From Crocinitomicaceae bacterium (lineage in GTDB: Bacteria > Bacteroidota > Bacteroidia > Flavobacteriales_D > Crocinitomicaceae), in contig JAURHO010000091.1 in assembly GCA_030833265.1 (NCBI GenBank), positions 1-6,510 on the forward strand: 6,510 nt of DNA, in the 5' to 3' direction. The notes beneath the pieces were generated by a model that made no database searches, had not been told where the DNA came from, and worked only from the letters and a program-made list of their open reading frames with translations. Positions 1 through 6,395 of the stretch are shown here, piece after piece. The position numbers and the translations under genes are program-made. Positions within the stretch are counted from its first letter, which is position 1; each line of letters starts with the position of its first letter.

Positions 1-440
1 TCTTTACCCTAGCTGACACCAACAATTCAAATGTCTTCATTTTTGTTCTTGCATATGCGGTATCAACCATCGCATTGGTTGTTAGCAATCAATCTAATGG
101 TGAAAATGCTGACGAACTTAGCGCTTGGGAAGGACTTGCCTGGAAACATCCACTGCTCGGCATTTCCATAGTGTTGGCCCTGTTTTCTCTTGCAGGCATT
201 CCACCTATGGCTGGTTTCTTTGGTAAATTCACCCTTTTATGGGCTGCTGCTCCGAACTTGCCTTACACCGCAATTTTAGCCCTCATTGCCTCGGTTGTTG
301 GTGCCTTTGTCTATTTGCGTTTGCTTTTATTGGCCTTGAAAGAACCAGCTACAAGCATTCGTGTAAGTCTTCCATTAGAGCAAAGCATTGTCTTAGTCAT
401 TTGTGCTTTCCTTACTTTAGGAGCTGTTTTTTTGATCTAA
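1..440 (+). CDS. nuoN: NADH-quinone oxidoreductase subunit N, C-terminal part (5' end outside window)
   Basis: This is the C-terminal end of the NuoN/ND2-type antiporter-like subunit in the membrane arm of respiratory complex I, which couples NADH oxidation to proton pumping. The frame is open from base 3 with no stop before the TAA at 438-440, so the gene enters from the left and about 145 residues are visible. The diagnostic stretch is HPLLGISIVLALFSLAGIPP followed by MAGFFGKF, the conserved family block around a late transmembrane helix. Two more hydrophobic helices follow (about ALIASVVGAFVYLRLLLLAL and SIVLVICAFLTLGAVFLI), the last running to the C-terminus. NuoN is usually the last nuo gene, which fits the change of function immediately downstream. 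A 46-base gap separates it from the sigma-factor gene; I see no convincing terminator in it, so read-through is possible. Annotation from a TTG codon at 75 would be an artefact of the missing 5' end. Confidence 0.95.
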   Translation, partial: FTLADTNNSNVFIFVLAYAVSTIALVVSNQSNGENADELSAWEGLAWKHPLLGISIVLALFSLAGIPPMAGFFGKFTLLWAAAPNLPYTAILALIASVVGAFVYLRLLLLALKEPATSIRVSLPLEQSIVLVICAFLTLGAVFLI

Positions 441-486
441 TTCAATTTAGACACAACCTTTTTCGGTCAAATACGACTTACAAACA

Positions 487-1047
487 ATGACCAAGGAAAA
501 GCAATTATATGATGACCTCATCAGTGCCTGTATCCGAAAGGAAGCACGCGCTCAAAAGGAATTATATGACTTGTTTGCTCCTGCGATGTTTAAAGTCTGT
601 ATGCGCTATGCGCAAGACGAATCTGCGGCCCAAGATATCTTTCAAGATGCCTTTGTCAAGATTTTCCAAAATTTACACCGCATAGAAAGCAGTGCGCATC
701 TACCCGGTTGGATTAAAAAAATTGTGGTCTATACAGCCATCGATTTTTTGCGTAGCTCAGCAAAGTACGCCCAACATCAAAACATTGATCAAGCTTATCA
801 GTTAGCTTCAGCAGACCAAACAGTTTTTCAGCAACTAGGTGCAGAAGAAATCATGTCGCTAGTTCAAAAACTACCGCCCAGATCAAGAATGGTTTTTAAC
901 CTTTACGTCATGGAAGGTTATACTCACAAAGAAATCGGAGAACTCCTTCAAATCAACGAAGGCACCTCTAAATCGCAGCTTTTTGAAGCCAAAAGGGCAC
1001 TCCAAAAAGCCATTGAAAAAAATGAACGCATCCAAATGATCGGCTAA
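487..1047 (+). CDS. ECF-type RNA polymerase sigma factor
   Basis: This is a sigma-70 family, extracytoplasmic-function type sigma factor that would direct RNA polymerase to a small regulon. At 186 aa it has the usual ECF length with only regions 2 and 4. Region 2 spans about residues 27-92, with the YDLFAPAMFKVCMRYAQDES segment, the acidic AAQDIFQDAFVKIF helix that contacts core polymerase, and a basic, aromatic continuation (WIKKIVVYTAIDFLR) for -10 recognition. Region 4 spans about 121-172 and holds the helix-turn-helix LPPRSRMVFNLYVMEGYTHK followed by EIGELLQINEGTSKSQLFEAKRAL, split here only for length. The start ATG at 487 gives a normal N-terminus (MTKEKQLYDD). The next gene begins 2 bases after the TAA, so the two are almost certainly cotranscribed and probably translationally coupled. 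By family logic the downstream product is its anti-sigma factor. The regulon and the exact ECF subgroup cannot be told from this window. Confidence 0.93.
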   Translation: MTKEKQLYDDLISACIRKEARAQKELYDLFAPAMFKVCMRYAQDESAAQDIFQDAFVKIFQNLHRIESSAHLPGWIKKIVVYTAIDFLRSSAKYAQHQNIDQAYQLASADQTVFQQLGAEEIMSLVQKLPPRSRMVFNLYVMEGYTHKEIGELLQINEGTSKSQLFEAKRALQKAIEKNERIQMIG

Positions 1048-1049
1048 TT

Positions 1050-2396
1050 ATGCAAGAACTAGACGCATTTGAAAAATATCTACAAGATCAGCTCAAGGGG
1101 CATGCAGCGCCTCAGGAGTTGATGTGGAAGCGTTTGCATGATGCGATCGGCAAACCAAAGGCTTGGTATGCAAAGAGTATTGTCAAGTATGCACTTACTG
1201 CGCTCACCGCAGCCTCTATTGGCGCTGGCTCCACCTATGTGTTACTCCAAAATAAAGCAACTGGTGCTGAAACGCCCCTAGTAAAAAGCCAGTCTAGTCA
1301 AAATACAAATTCAAGTCCTGAAAAAGCAAGCACTTTTAGCTCCAGTTTATTTCCAGCTGGAATACAAAATTCACTTGCAAATCAAAACCAAATTTCAACT
1401 GAAGCGCCAAGTTCAACTCTAGAGGCAAGTACTTTAAAAGATCTAGAAGTTTCTAAATTAGAAGCAAAAGCTGAAATTCAATATCAAGATCAAAATCAAC
1501 TCAAAGACAACGATAATTCAAGCGCAGGCATCGATCCATTGCAACAAGAAATAGGACCCAATGCCACCCTACTACCAACAACAGAAGCGTCTCTTACTTA
1601 TTTAAAACCTAACTCCATTCAACTAGATAAAAAGACCTTCATCAACAAGCAACCTGCCGCTATCTTGCGATCAGGATTCAGTATCCAATTGGCCAATACA
1701 AAGGCAATTCCTACTTTAGAAATGGCTCCTTATGTTCTTAATAGTTCTGCGAGTCATACACAAGCCGCTACAACACAACAAAGAGCTAGCTTGCAAGTAC
1801 AATACCACTTGCCAAAATCTTGGGTGCTTGGTTTAGGTATCGGGCAACAACAACTGACCATTGCTGAGCAGTTTTACAAGACCAACGTATACTCCTATGA
1901 CGACAAAGAGCATTATCTGTTTAATTATGCCTTTGGACAACGAAAAATATCAGACGAAGAACTAGAAGATGGGCCTTGGCCTTCTTTCCCTCCAAATCCA
2001 TTTGGCTCAGACACCAGTCACGTGCATACCAACTACCAAAGTGATGTAAGAATCAATAGTCTGCAAATTCCAATTTCTTTTGGCTATGAAAGAAGTTTTG
2101 GGAAATTTGCCCTGCAGCTGACTACAGGGATCACACTCAATCATATCAACAACGCTCAACAAACACTCCTCATTCCTGGCTATTCCCCAAGCACCATCAA
2201 TATAGCAAATAGTCTACAACGATGGAACCTCTACCAACAACAGCGCTTGCGTTTTGAATACTTAGCCAACAGACATCTTGGCATTTACCTTGAACCAACC
2301 TACATGGTTCAAATCAAGAACTACAAATCCGTTTCTGGACAAGGCGTGAAGCTCAATCAAATGCAGCTGCAGACCGGGATTTCATGGAAATTTTAG
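1050..2396 (+). CDS. Putative dual membrane-spanning anti-sigma factor (Dma-like): cytoplasmic head, TM helix, linker, C-terminal outer-membrane beta-barrel
   Basis: A 448-aa protein with an unusual order of parts. Residues 1-43 are a short, charged, probably helical cytoplasmic segment (MQELDAFEKYLQDQLKGHAA, then PQELMWKRLHDAI). Residues 44-67 form one transmembrane helix (IVKYALTALTAASIGAGSTY plus VLL). There is no cleavable signal peptide. Residues 68 to about 200 are low-complexity and rich in Ser, Gln, Asn, Lys and Glu with no predicted fold. From about 205 onward alternating polar/hydrophobic strands appear (for example SLQVQYHLPK, SWVLGLGIGQ, INSLQIPISFGYERSFGK, FALQLTTGITLNHI, LGIYLEPTYMV). 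The chain ends QLQTGISWKF with a terminal aromatic residue, as beta-barrels recognised by BAM do. Its position 2 bases after an ECF sigma gene supports an anti-sigma role. The same architecture is known from the Dma proteins of Bacteroides thetaiotaomicron, which link outer membrane to cytoplasm. The anti-sigma function is inferred; I see no standard zinc (ZAS) His/Cys motif in the head. Automated annotation would probably call it only an outer membrane beta-barrel protein. Confidence 0.72.
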   Translation: MQELDAFEKYLQDQLKGHAAPQELMWKRLHDAIGKPKAWYAKSIVKYALTALTAASIGAGSTYVLLQNKATGAETPLVKSQSSQNTNSSPEKASTFSSSLFPAGIQNSLANQNQISTEAPSSTLEASTLKDLEVSKLEAKAEIQYQDQNQLKDNDNSSAGIDPLQQEIGPNATLLPTTEASLTYLKPNSIQLDKKTFINKQPAAILRSGFSIQLANTKAIPTLEMAPYVLNSSASHTQAATTQQRASLQVQYHLPKSWVLGLGIGQQQLTIAEQFYKTNVYSYDDKEHYLFNYAFGQRKISDEELEDGPWPSFPPNPFGSDTSHVHTNYQSDVRINSLQIPISFGYERSFGKFALQLTTGITLNHINNAQQTLLIPGYSPSTINIANSLQRWNLYQQQRLRFEYLANRHLGIYLEPTYMVQIKNYKSVSGQGVKLNQMQLQTGISWKF

Positions 2397-2404
2397 TATC
2401 TTTG
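2397..2404 (+). promoter_or_regulatory. Candidate Bacteroidota -7 promoter element (TATCTTTG)
   Basis: The octamer TATCTTTG is a perfect match to the Bacteroidota -7 consensus TAnnTTTG. It starts directly after the TAG stop of the preceding gene and lies 40 bases before the ATG at 2445, which would leave a leader of roughly 30-35 bases. I found no good -33 TTG at the expected spacing upstream, so support rests on the octamer, its position in the only real gap between the two units, and the start of a new operon just after it. Confidence 0.5.
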
Positions 2405-2444
2405 TTTTCATAACAATTGACTGACTACTACGATTTTCTCCTAC

Positions 2445-3437
2445 ATGAGTAAGCAAGTTTTTATCACCGGAGCCAACGGCATGTTAGGCGCTAGCGTCAC
2501 AAGAGAAGCGCTCCAACAGGGTTTCTCTGTCAAAGCCCAAATTTTACCCGGTACCTCCACTCAAGTTTTAGCAGGTTTACCCATTGAAATCGTTGAAGGC
2601 AATATCCTCGATCGCGATTTCTTGGAAAGGGAAATGGCTTCTTGTCAGTATGTCATCAATATTGCCGCACTCACAACCATTTGGCCACGTCGCCTAGACA
2701 TCATTCATCAGGTCAATTTTGAGGGTGTGAAGAACATCGCCGAGATTGCCCAAAAAAATGGCTACACCCGAATGGTCCAAATTGGCACAGCCAATTCATT
2801 TGATCATGGCCCAAAGAACAATCCTGGCCATGAAAACAACAAATACGAAGGTCATCAATTCAAGATGGACTACATGGATAGCAAATACCGCGCTCAGTGT
2901 TATTTACTTGACCTCCATGCAACGCAGGACTTCCCTGTGATCATTGTCAATCCAACCTACATGATTGGGCCTTTTGATTCGGGACCAACCTCAGGTAGAA
3001 TGCTCATTGAACTTTATAACAACAAACTCCCTGGCTATGCGGGTGGCGGCAAGAATTTTGTCTACTCCAAAGATGTTGCCGTTGCAACGGTAAACGCCTT
3101 GCACATGGGGCGTCTTGGTGAATGCTATATTGTCGGTAATGAAAACCTCTATTTTGGCGAGATGTTTCGCAGAGCAGCTGGGGTTTTTAACAAGCCTTTT
3201 AAAATTAAAAAATTCCCGGGTTTTGCCATCAACATGGTCGGTGCCATCAATTCTCTAAAAGCGAAAATGACCGGTAAAGCACCAAAACTCAGCTACTCCA
3301 TGGCTAAAATGGCAAGCGTCAAACAATTTTACGCGCCAGATAAAGCCCGCAAAGAACTGCTTTTACCGAGTACCCCTATCGAAGAAGCCATCACCGATTG
3401 CATGGCTTGGTACAAAGAAAATGGCTATATCGCTTAA
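2445..3437 (+). CDS. NAD(P)-dependent extended SDR (dihydroflavonol-4-reductase / epimerase-like)
   Basis: A 330-aa cytoplasmic oxidoreductase of the extended short-chain dehydrogenase/reductase class. The Rossmann dinucleotide motif is at the very N-terminus: ITGANGMLG with G9, G12 and G15. The catalytic YxxxK is Y143-M-D-S-K147, and T115 in IGTANSF aligns with the usual catalytic Ser. The NPTYMIGPFD block at 169-178 is the conserved substrate-side strand of dihydroflavonol-4-reductase, 3-beta-HSD and HpnA-like members. The C-terminus (APDKARKELLL then PSTPIEEAITDCMAWYKENG) is also typical of that group. Such enzymes reduce a ketone or oxidise an alcohol on a bulky, often hydrophobic substrate; which substrate is used here is unknown. 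It is the first gene of a four-gene operon, and the next gene begins 3 bases after its stop. The second SDR two genes downstream suggests two redox steps on one pathway, an inference from context only. Confidence 0.88.
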   Translation: MSKQVFITGANGMLGASVTREALQQGFSVKAQILPGTSTQVLAGLPIEIVEGNILDRDFLEREMASCQYVINIAALTTIWPRRLDIIHQVNFEGVKNIAEIAQKNGYTRMVQIGTANSFDHGPKNNPGHENNKYEGHQFKMDYMDSKYRAQCYLLDLHATQDFPVIIVNPTYMIGPFDSGPTSGRMLIELYNNKLPGYAGGGKNFVYSKDVAVATVNALHMGRLGECYIVGNENLYFGEMFRRAAGVFNKPFKIKKFPGFAINMVGAINSLKAKMTGKAPKLSYSMAKMASVKQFYAPDKARKELLLPSTPIEEAITDCMAWYKENGYIA

Positions 3438-3440
3438 TTC

Positions 3441-4187
3441 ATGATTCATTACCTCCCTCTCCCAAATCAAGCGCCTACTTTAATTGGTGGCATCGCTCCT
3501 ATTTACTTAGCGCTCTTCGGTTTTATTATTTTTTGGTTTGGTTCAAAATCTGAAAAAATTAAAGCGCGATATTTCGAACGTCATGCGCACGACACCGCTT
3601 GGTTGCGCTTTATTTACATGACGAAATGGTTGGGTTTTTTCAGCATGGGCCTTGTTCCACTCCTCATTTTACTGCTCATTGAACCACAACGTTCAATCGC
3701 TTATTACGGGCTTAACTTCAGAACAGATACCCTTCTTTTTACGATTCTTGTTACCCTGGGCTTGTTGGCTTTGGTCATTCCTCTTGCTGCCTATTCTGCT
3801 AAAAAAGAAAAGAACTTAATCAATTATCCGCAAATCAGAGCAAAGCTTTGGACCAAAAAAACATTCAGACGCAACCTATTGGGTTGGGCTGTATACCTAT
3901 TTGGATATGAACTCTTGTTCAGAGGTTTATTATTATTTCCATTAGTCGAAGCTTATGGGCTTTGGTTGGCCGTTGCTATTAACGTTGCGCTCTATTCTGC
4001 TACCCATATTCCGAAAGGTCTGGACGAAACGCTGGGTGCCATTCCATTGGGTTTTGTTTTATGCTTGCTCACCCTAATGTCTGGCAACATCTGGATAGCA
4101 GTTCTGGTTCATATTGGCATGGCCTGGACCAACAGCCTTACGGCACTCAAGCACCATCCAGAAATTCACTACGATCCAAAGGCATGA
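3441..4187 (+). CDS. CPBP-family intramembrane protease-like protein (Abi/CAAX type)
   Basis: A 248-aa polytopic inner-membrane protein with about seven hydrophobic segments (near residues 15-34, 63-81, 97-117, 145-165, 168-188, 198-213 and 216-232). The three CPBP signature motifs occur in order in the C-terminal half. Motif 1 is GYELLFRG, with E157 and R161. Motif 2 is YSATH, with H189. Motif 3 is in VLVHIGMAW, with H224. The family consensus for motif 1 is EExxxR; here the first Glu is Tyr156, while E157, R161 and both His residues are kept. Family members related to Rce1 are glutamic intramembrane proteases, and others serve in bacteriocin immunity or have unknown roles. The gene starts 3 bases after the upstream SDR stop and overlaps the next gene by ATGA, so it belongs to the same transcript. 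Its function in an operon with two SDRs is not evident; it could process or stabilise a partner, or be a non-proteolytic family member. Confidence 0.82.
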   Translation: MIHYLPLPNQAPTLIGGIAPIYLALFGFIIFWFGSKSEKIKARYFERHAHDTAWLRFIYMTKWLGFFSMGLVPLLILLLIEPQRSIAYYGLNFRTDTLLFTILVTLGLLALVIPLAAYSAKKEKNLINYPQIRAKLWTKKTFRRNLLGWAVYLFGYELLFRGLLLFPLVEAYGLWLAVAINVALYSATHIPKGLDETLGAIPLGFVLCLLTLMSGNIWIAVLVHIGMAWTNSLTALKHHPEIHYDPKA

Positions 4188-4996
4188 GTCAGTTCCAAAA
4201 TAAAGTAGCACTCATTACAGGCTCTAGTCAAGGCATAGGAAAGGCCATTGCCTTAGAACTTGCGAAAAAAGGCTGCATCGTCATTTTAAACGGGCGAAAG
4301 CAAGATAAATTAGAACTTGTAAAATCAGCAATTGAACAGCTCGGTGGTGCAGCTCATGCTATAGCTGCTGACGTCAGCAATTTCAATGAAGCACAAAACC
4401 TGCTCCATGAAACAATTCAGCGCTGCGGAAAGCTTGATATGCTCATCAACAATGTGGGTGTATCCAGCCGCGGTTATATTTCTGAATTGCATCCTGACGT
4501 TCTTCAACAAGTTTTTTCAAGCAATGTAAACGGTTGTATTTTTCCGACACAGCTTGCGCTTCCAGAACTGCGCAAAAGCAAAGGCAACATCATTTTTATT
4601 TCAAGTTTAGCGGCCATTCACGGCCTACCCGGTCTTGCGCCCTATTCAGCATCTAAAATGGCCCTACAAGCGTTCGCTGAAGCACTTCGAATAGAAGAAC
4701 ACGAGCACCAAATACATGTCGGCATCCTTCGGGTAGCCAAAACCGCCATTGAACATCAAAAACAAACGGTAGGTCCTGATGGGCAATTACAAACCTTGAA
4801 GGCGCGTACCAATGAAAAGGTTCTCAGTATGGAACGCGTAGCTCAAGATTGCATCAAGCTGCTAGAAAGCAGGCGCTTTACCAATACACAAACGCTCATC
4901 GGCAAACTCAATCATTTGCTCAACCGTATCTCTCCTATCATAGTTGAGCGCATTTTAATTAAAAACATCCATCGATTTAAAGAAGAAAGCCAATGA
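4184..4996 (+). CDS. Classical SDR-family NAD(P)-dependent oxidoreductase
   Basis: A 270-aa classical short-chain dehydrogenase/reductase. Every family landmark is present: the cofactor motif TGSSQGIG (residues 12-19), D63 in AADVS at the adenine pocket, NNVG (89-92, a variant of NNAG), active-site N114, S141 in FISSLAAIHG, and Y154-S-A-S-K158. The basic R38 at the end of the second strand (ILNGRK) suggests NADP(H) preference. After the catalytic region the usual PG loop is replaced by ILRVAKTAIE. The C-terminus carries a hydrophobic and basic helix (LNRISPIIVERILIKNIHRF), a feature of DHRS7-like and other membrane-associated SDRs, which hints at a lipid-like substrate. The start is set at ATG 4184, overlapping the previous stop as ATGA and giving the normal N-terminus MSQFQNKVALITG. 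The open frame extends back to 4061, but those 41 residues are out-of-frame sequence of the CPBP gene. The next gene also overlaps by ATGA. Confidence 0.93.
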   Translation: MSQFQNKVALITGSSQGIGKAIALELAKKGCIVILNGRKQDKLELVKSAIEQLGGAAHAIAADVSNFNEAQNLLHETIQRCGKLDMLINNVGVSSRGYISELHPDVLQQVFSSNVNGCIFPTQLALPELRKSKGNIIFISSLAAIHGLPGLAPYSASKMALQAFAEALRIEEHEHQIHVGILRVAKTAIEHQKQTVGPDGQLQTLKARTNEKVLSMERVAQDCIKLLESRRFTNTQTLIGKLNHLLNRISPIIVERILIKNIHRFKEESQ

Positions 4997-5682
4997 TCGG
5001 ACAGGACTTCGAAAAGATCCATTTTGACATTTGGGGTTTTCATTTCCTTGAACCCAATGCCCTCATCGGCGATCTTTTATTATTTAGTATTGCTTTTTGT
5101 TTTTCGCTTAAAATTAAAAAATACAATAGCCAACATCCATTTTATAAAAATTGGAGGCGTTTCTACTTCATATTTAGCCTAAGTTTTTTAATTGGTGGAA
5201 TCGGACATTTTTGCTTCAATTATTTAGGCCTTTGGGGGCGCTATCCTTCCTGGATATTTGGCATGCTCTCTACATATTTCATCTGTTTGGCTCAAATCAG
5301 CCTTTGGCCTAAGCAAAATCAACAACAGCGATTTAAAAATTTGGCTGCTGTCCTATTATTAATAGGAATTGGCCTAGAAATTTATGTCTTCAATACTCAA
5401 AACCTAAGTATGGATCAAAGCAAAGGGCTCACCATTCCTTCTATCATTAGCGGCCTCGGTTTGATTTTTTCTTTATTTATTTTAGGTCTTTATTACCAAA
5501 GGACCATACATCCGCAATTTAAGTTCTTCTGGATCGCTGTCTTGACACTTTTACCGAATGCCTTTATCCAGAGTCAAAAACTCAATTTGGCCCCCTGGTT
5601 TGATCGCAACGATTTTGGACATGTGTTACTCGCCATTTCCTTATTCCTCTATTGGAAAGGAATCGAGGCCTACAAAGGTTAA
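4993..5682 (+). CDS. Unrecognised seven-helix membrane protein (possibly CREST-like)
   Basis: A 229-aa integral membrane protein that I cannot assign to a named family with certainty. Hydrophobic helices lie near residues 22-40, 56-78, 84-105, 116-134, 147-168, 176-192 and 207-223, giving seven. Polar residues that could form an active site sit in or next to helices: E20 at the start of helix 1 (FLEPNALIGD), H72 in helix 2 (GGIGHFCFNY), and D204, D207 and H210 at the start of helix 7 (WFDRNDFGHVLLAISLFLYW). Seven helices with an early acidic residue, a His in helix 2 and an (N/D)xxH motif opening helix 7 recall the CREST group (alkaline ceramidases, PAQR proteins), whose members use such residues for metal-dependent hydrolysis. 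That is a resemblance, not a demonstrated homology. The start ATG overlaps the preceding stop (ATGA), so it is the last gene of the operon. It is followed by a hairpin terminator. Confidence 0.75.
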   Translation: MIGQDFEKIHFDIWGFHFLEPNALIGDLLLFSIAFCFSLKIKKYNSQHPFYKNWRRFYFIFSLSFLIGGIGHFCFNYLGLWGRYPSWIFGMLSTYFICLAQISLWPKQNQQQRFKNLAAVLLLIGIGLEIYVFNTQNLSMDQSKGLTIPSIISGLGLIFSLFILGLYYQRTIHPQFKFFWIAVLTLLPNAFIQSQKLNLAPWFDRNDFGHVLLAISLFLYWKGIEAYKG

Positions 5683-5702
5683 CCTTTTAAAAAATTAGAG
5701 AC

Positions 5703-5740
5703 AAAAAAAAGGCGAGCCATAAGACTCGCCTTTGATATTT
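5703..5740. terminator. Bidirectional intrinsic terminator between convergent genes
   Basis: A perfect GGCGAG/CTCGCC stem (5711-5716 with 5725-5730) with an 8-base loop is extended by AAA/TTT pairs to 9 bp. Eight A's (5703-5710) precede it and a T-rich run (TTTGATATTTTT) follows. Read on the minus strand the stem is followed by eight T's, so it is a strong terminator for the small beta-barrel gene, 22 bases past its stop. On the plus strand it ends the four-gene operon, 28 bases past its stop, with a less regular T-tract. Confidence 0.85.
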
Positions 5741-5751
5741 TTAGATGCTGC

Positions 5752-6270
5752 TTACCAACGGTAGTAAAAACCTACAGTTCCAGTCATATACTTAGAAAGG
5801 TCACCATCAATTTTGTACAACTTGGCGTAAGACCAGTCGATTAAGATACCTGTATGCTCATTGACTTTCACAGTTGGTGAAACACCAAATGTAAGTGCAA
5901 CCATGTCGTCACCGCGAAGTAGGTAAGTATCATGAAAAATCATGTTACCATTATTCAAAAGACCAACACCACCATGAAGGGTTAAACCCATTTTAGAATC
6001 AGCTTTTGCCATTCCAATCACATCAGCACCAATTTGAAGTGTCATGCGTGAAAGGTTGTCATCACCAAGGTAATCGATACCTGCATCAAGTTTGGTTTGA
6101 ACATTTTTAGTAAGGCTATAAGAAACACCTCCGTTTAAAGAAAGACCAGTACCGAGCTCTCCGCCGAAATGTGCACCGTGGTTGAGTTGAATACCCCATT
6201 TACCAGTTTGAGCAAAACTTAAAGTTCCTGCTAAAAGCGCGAATGCAAGTGTAATTTTTTTCATTGTCAT
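5752..6270 (-). CDS. Small secreted outer-membrane beta-barrel protein
   Basis: A 172-aa protein with a classic Sec signal peptide: basic start (MTMKK), hydrophobic core (ITLAFALLAGTL) and a probable cleavage after SFA, before QTGKWG. The mature part is about 150 residues of alternating strands with short Gly/Asn/Asp turns (LGTGLSLNGGVSYSL, QTKLDAGIDYLG, MTLQIGADVIG, MGLTLHGGVGLL, MVALTFGVSPTVKV, TGILIDWSYAKLY). It ends MTGTVGFYYRW with a terminal aromatic residue, as expected for a small, roughly eight-stranded barrel inserted in the outer membrane. No specific ligand or function is recognisable. Two in-frame ATGs lie 6 bases apart; the one at 6264 gives the tidier MKKITLAF start, and the annotated end at 6270 includes the first. 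The gene is monocistronic within the window, converges on the four-gene operon, and ends at the shared terminator. Confidence 0.85.
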   Translation of the reverse strand: MTMKKITLAFALLAGTLSFAQTGKWGIQLNHGAHFGGELGTGLSLNGGVSYSLTKNVQTKLDAGIDYLGDDNLSRMTLQIGADVIGMAKADSKMGLTLHGGVGLLNNGNMIFHDTYLLRGDDMVALTFGVSPTVKVNEHTGILIDWSYAKLYKIDGDLSKYMTGTVGFYYRW

Positions 6271-6395
6271 TGATTTTAAGTAACGAAGATATTCATTTCT
6301 ATTGACATGCTGCTAAATTCAAGGTTTTTTTTGAATCCAACCCCGAATTCTTCTATTTTTGCAACAATTCGATATTAAAATCCAAATCGAATAAT
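6271..6395. other. Intergenic region upstream of the beta-barrel gene
   Basis: AT-rich spacer of about 125 bases between the beta-barrel gene and the tandem repeat, with no credible coding frame. It must hold the promoter of the minus-strand gene. The best candidate is TATCTTCG on the minus strand (6291 to 6284), one mismatch from TAnnTTTG, but it lies only 13 bases before the first ATG and has no -33 partner. A weak 6-bp inverted repeat (ATTCAA 6317-6322, TTGAAT 6331-6336) surrounds a T-rich loop; its role is unclear. Confidence 0.4.

Noticed and set aside
441..486. Promoter or terminator between nuoN and the sigma factor
   Set aside because: No TAnnTTTG match and no stable hairpin with a T-tract were seen in the 46 bases.
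239..490. Plus-strand open frame overlapping the end of nuoN
   Set aside because: Out-of-frame reading of nuoN plus the intergenic gap; Cys/Phe/Leu-rich translation with no domain.
2746..2940. Small open frame inside the extended SDR
   Set aside because: Out-of-frame shadow of a well-supported enzyme gene.
4061..4183. Upstream extension of the classical SDR to an earlier ATG
   Set aside because: It lies wholly inside the CPBP gene, adds 41 residues without homology-like character, and the ATG at 4184 gives the standard SDR N-terminus and an ATGA overlap.
4325..4510. Minus-strand open frame inside the classical SDR
   Set aside because: Antisense shadow of a well-supported gene, with no start signals or domain.
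6284..6291. TATCTTCG on the minus strand as the promoter of the beta-barrel gene
   Set aside because: One mismatch to TAnnTTTG, no -33 TTG at a proper distance, and too close to the first ATG to be convincing; kept only as a remark in the intergenic entry.
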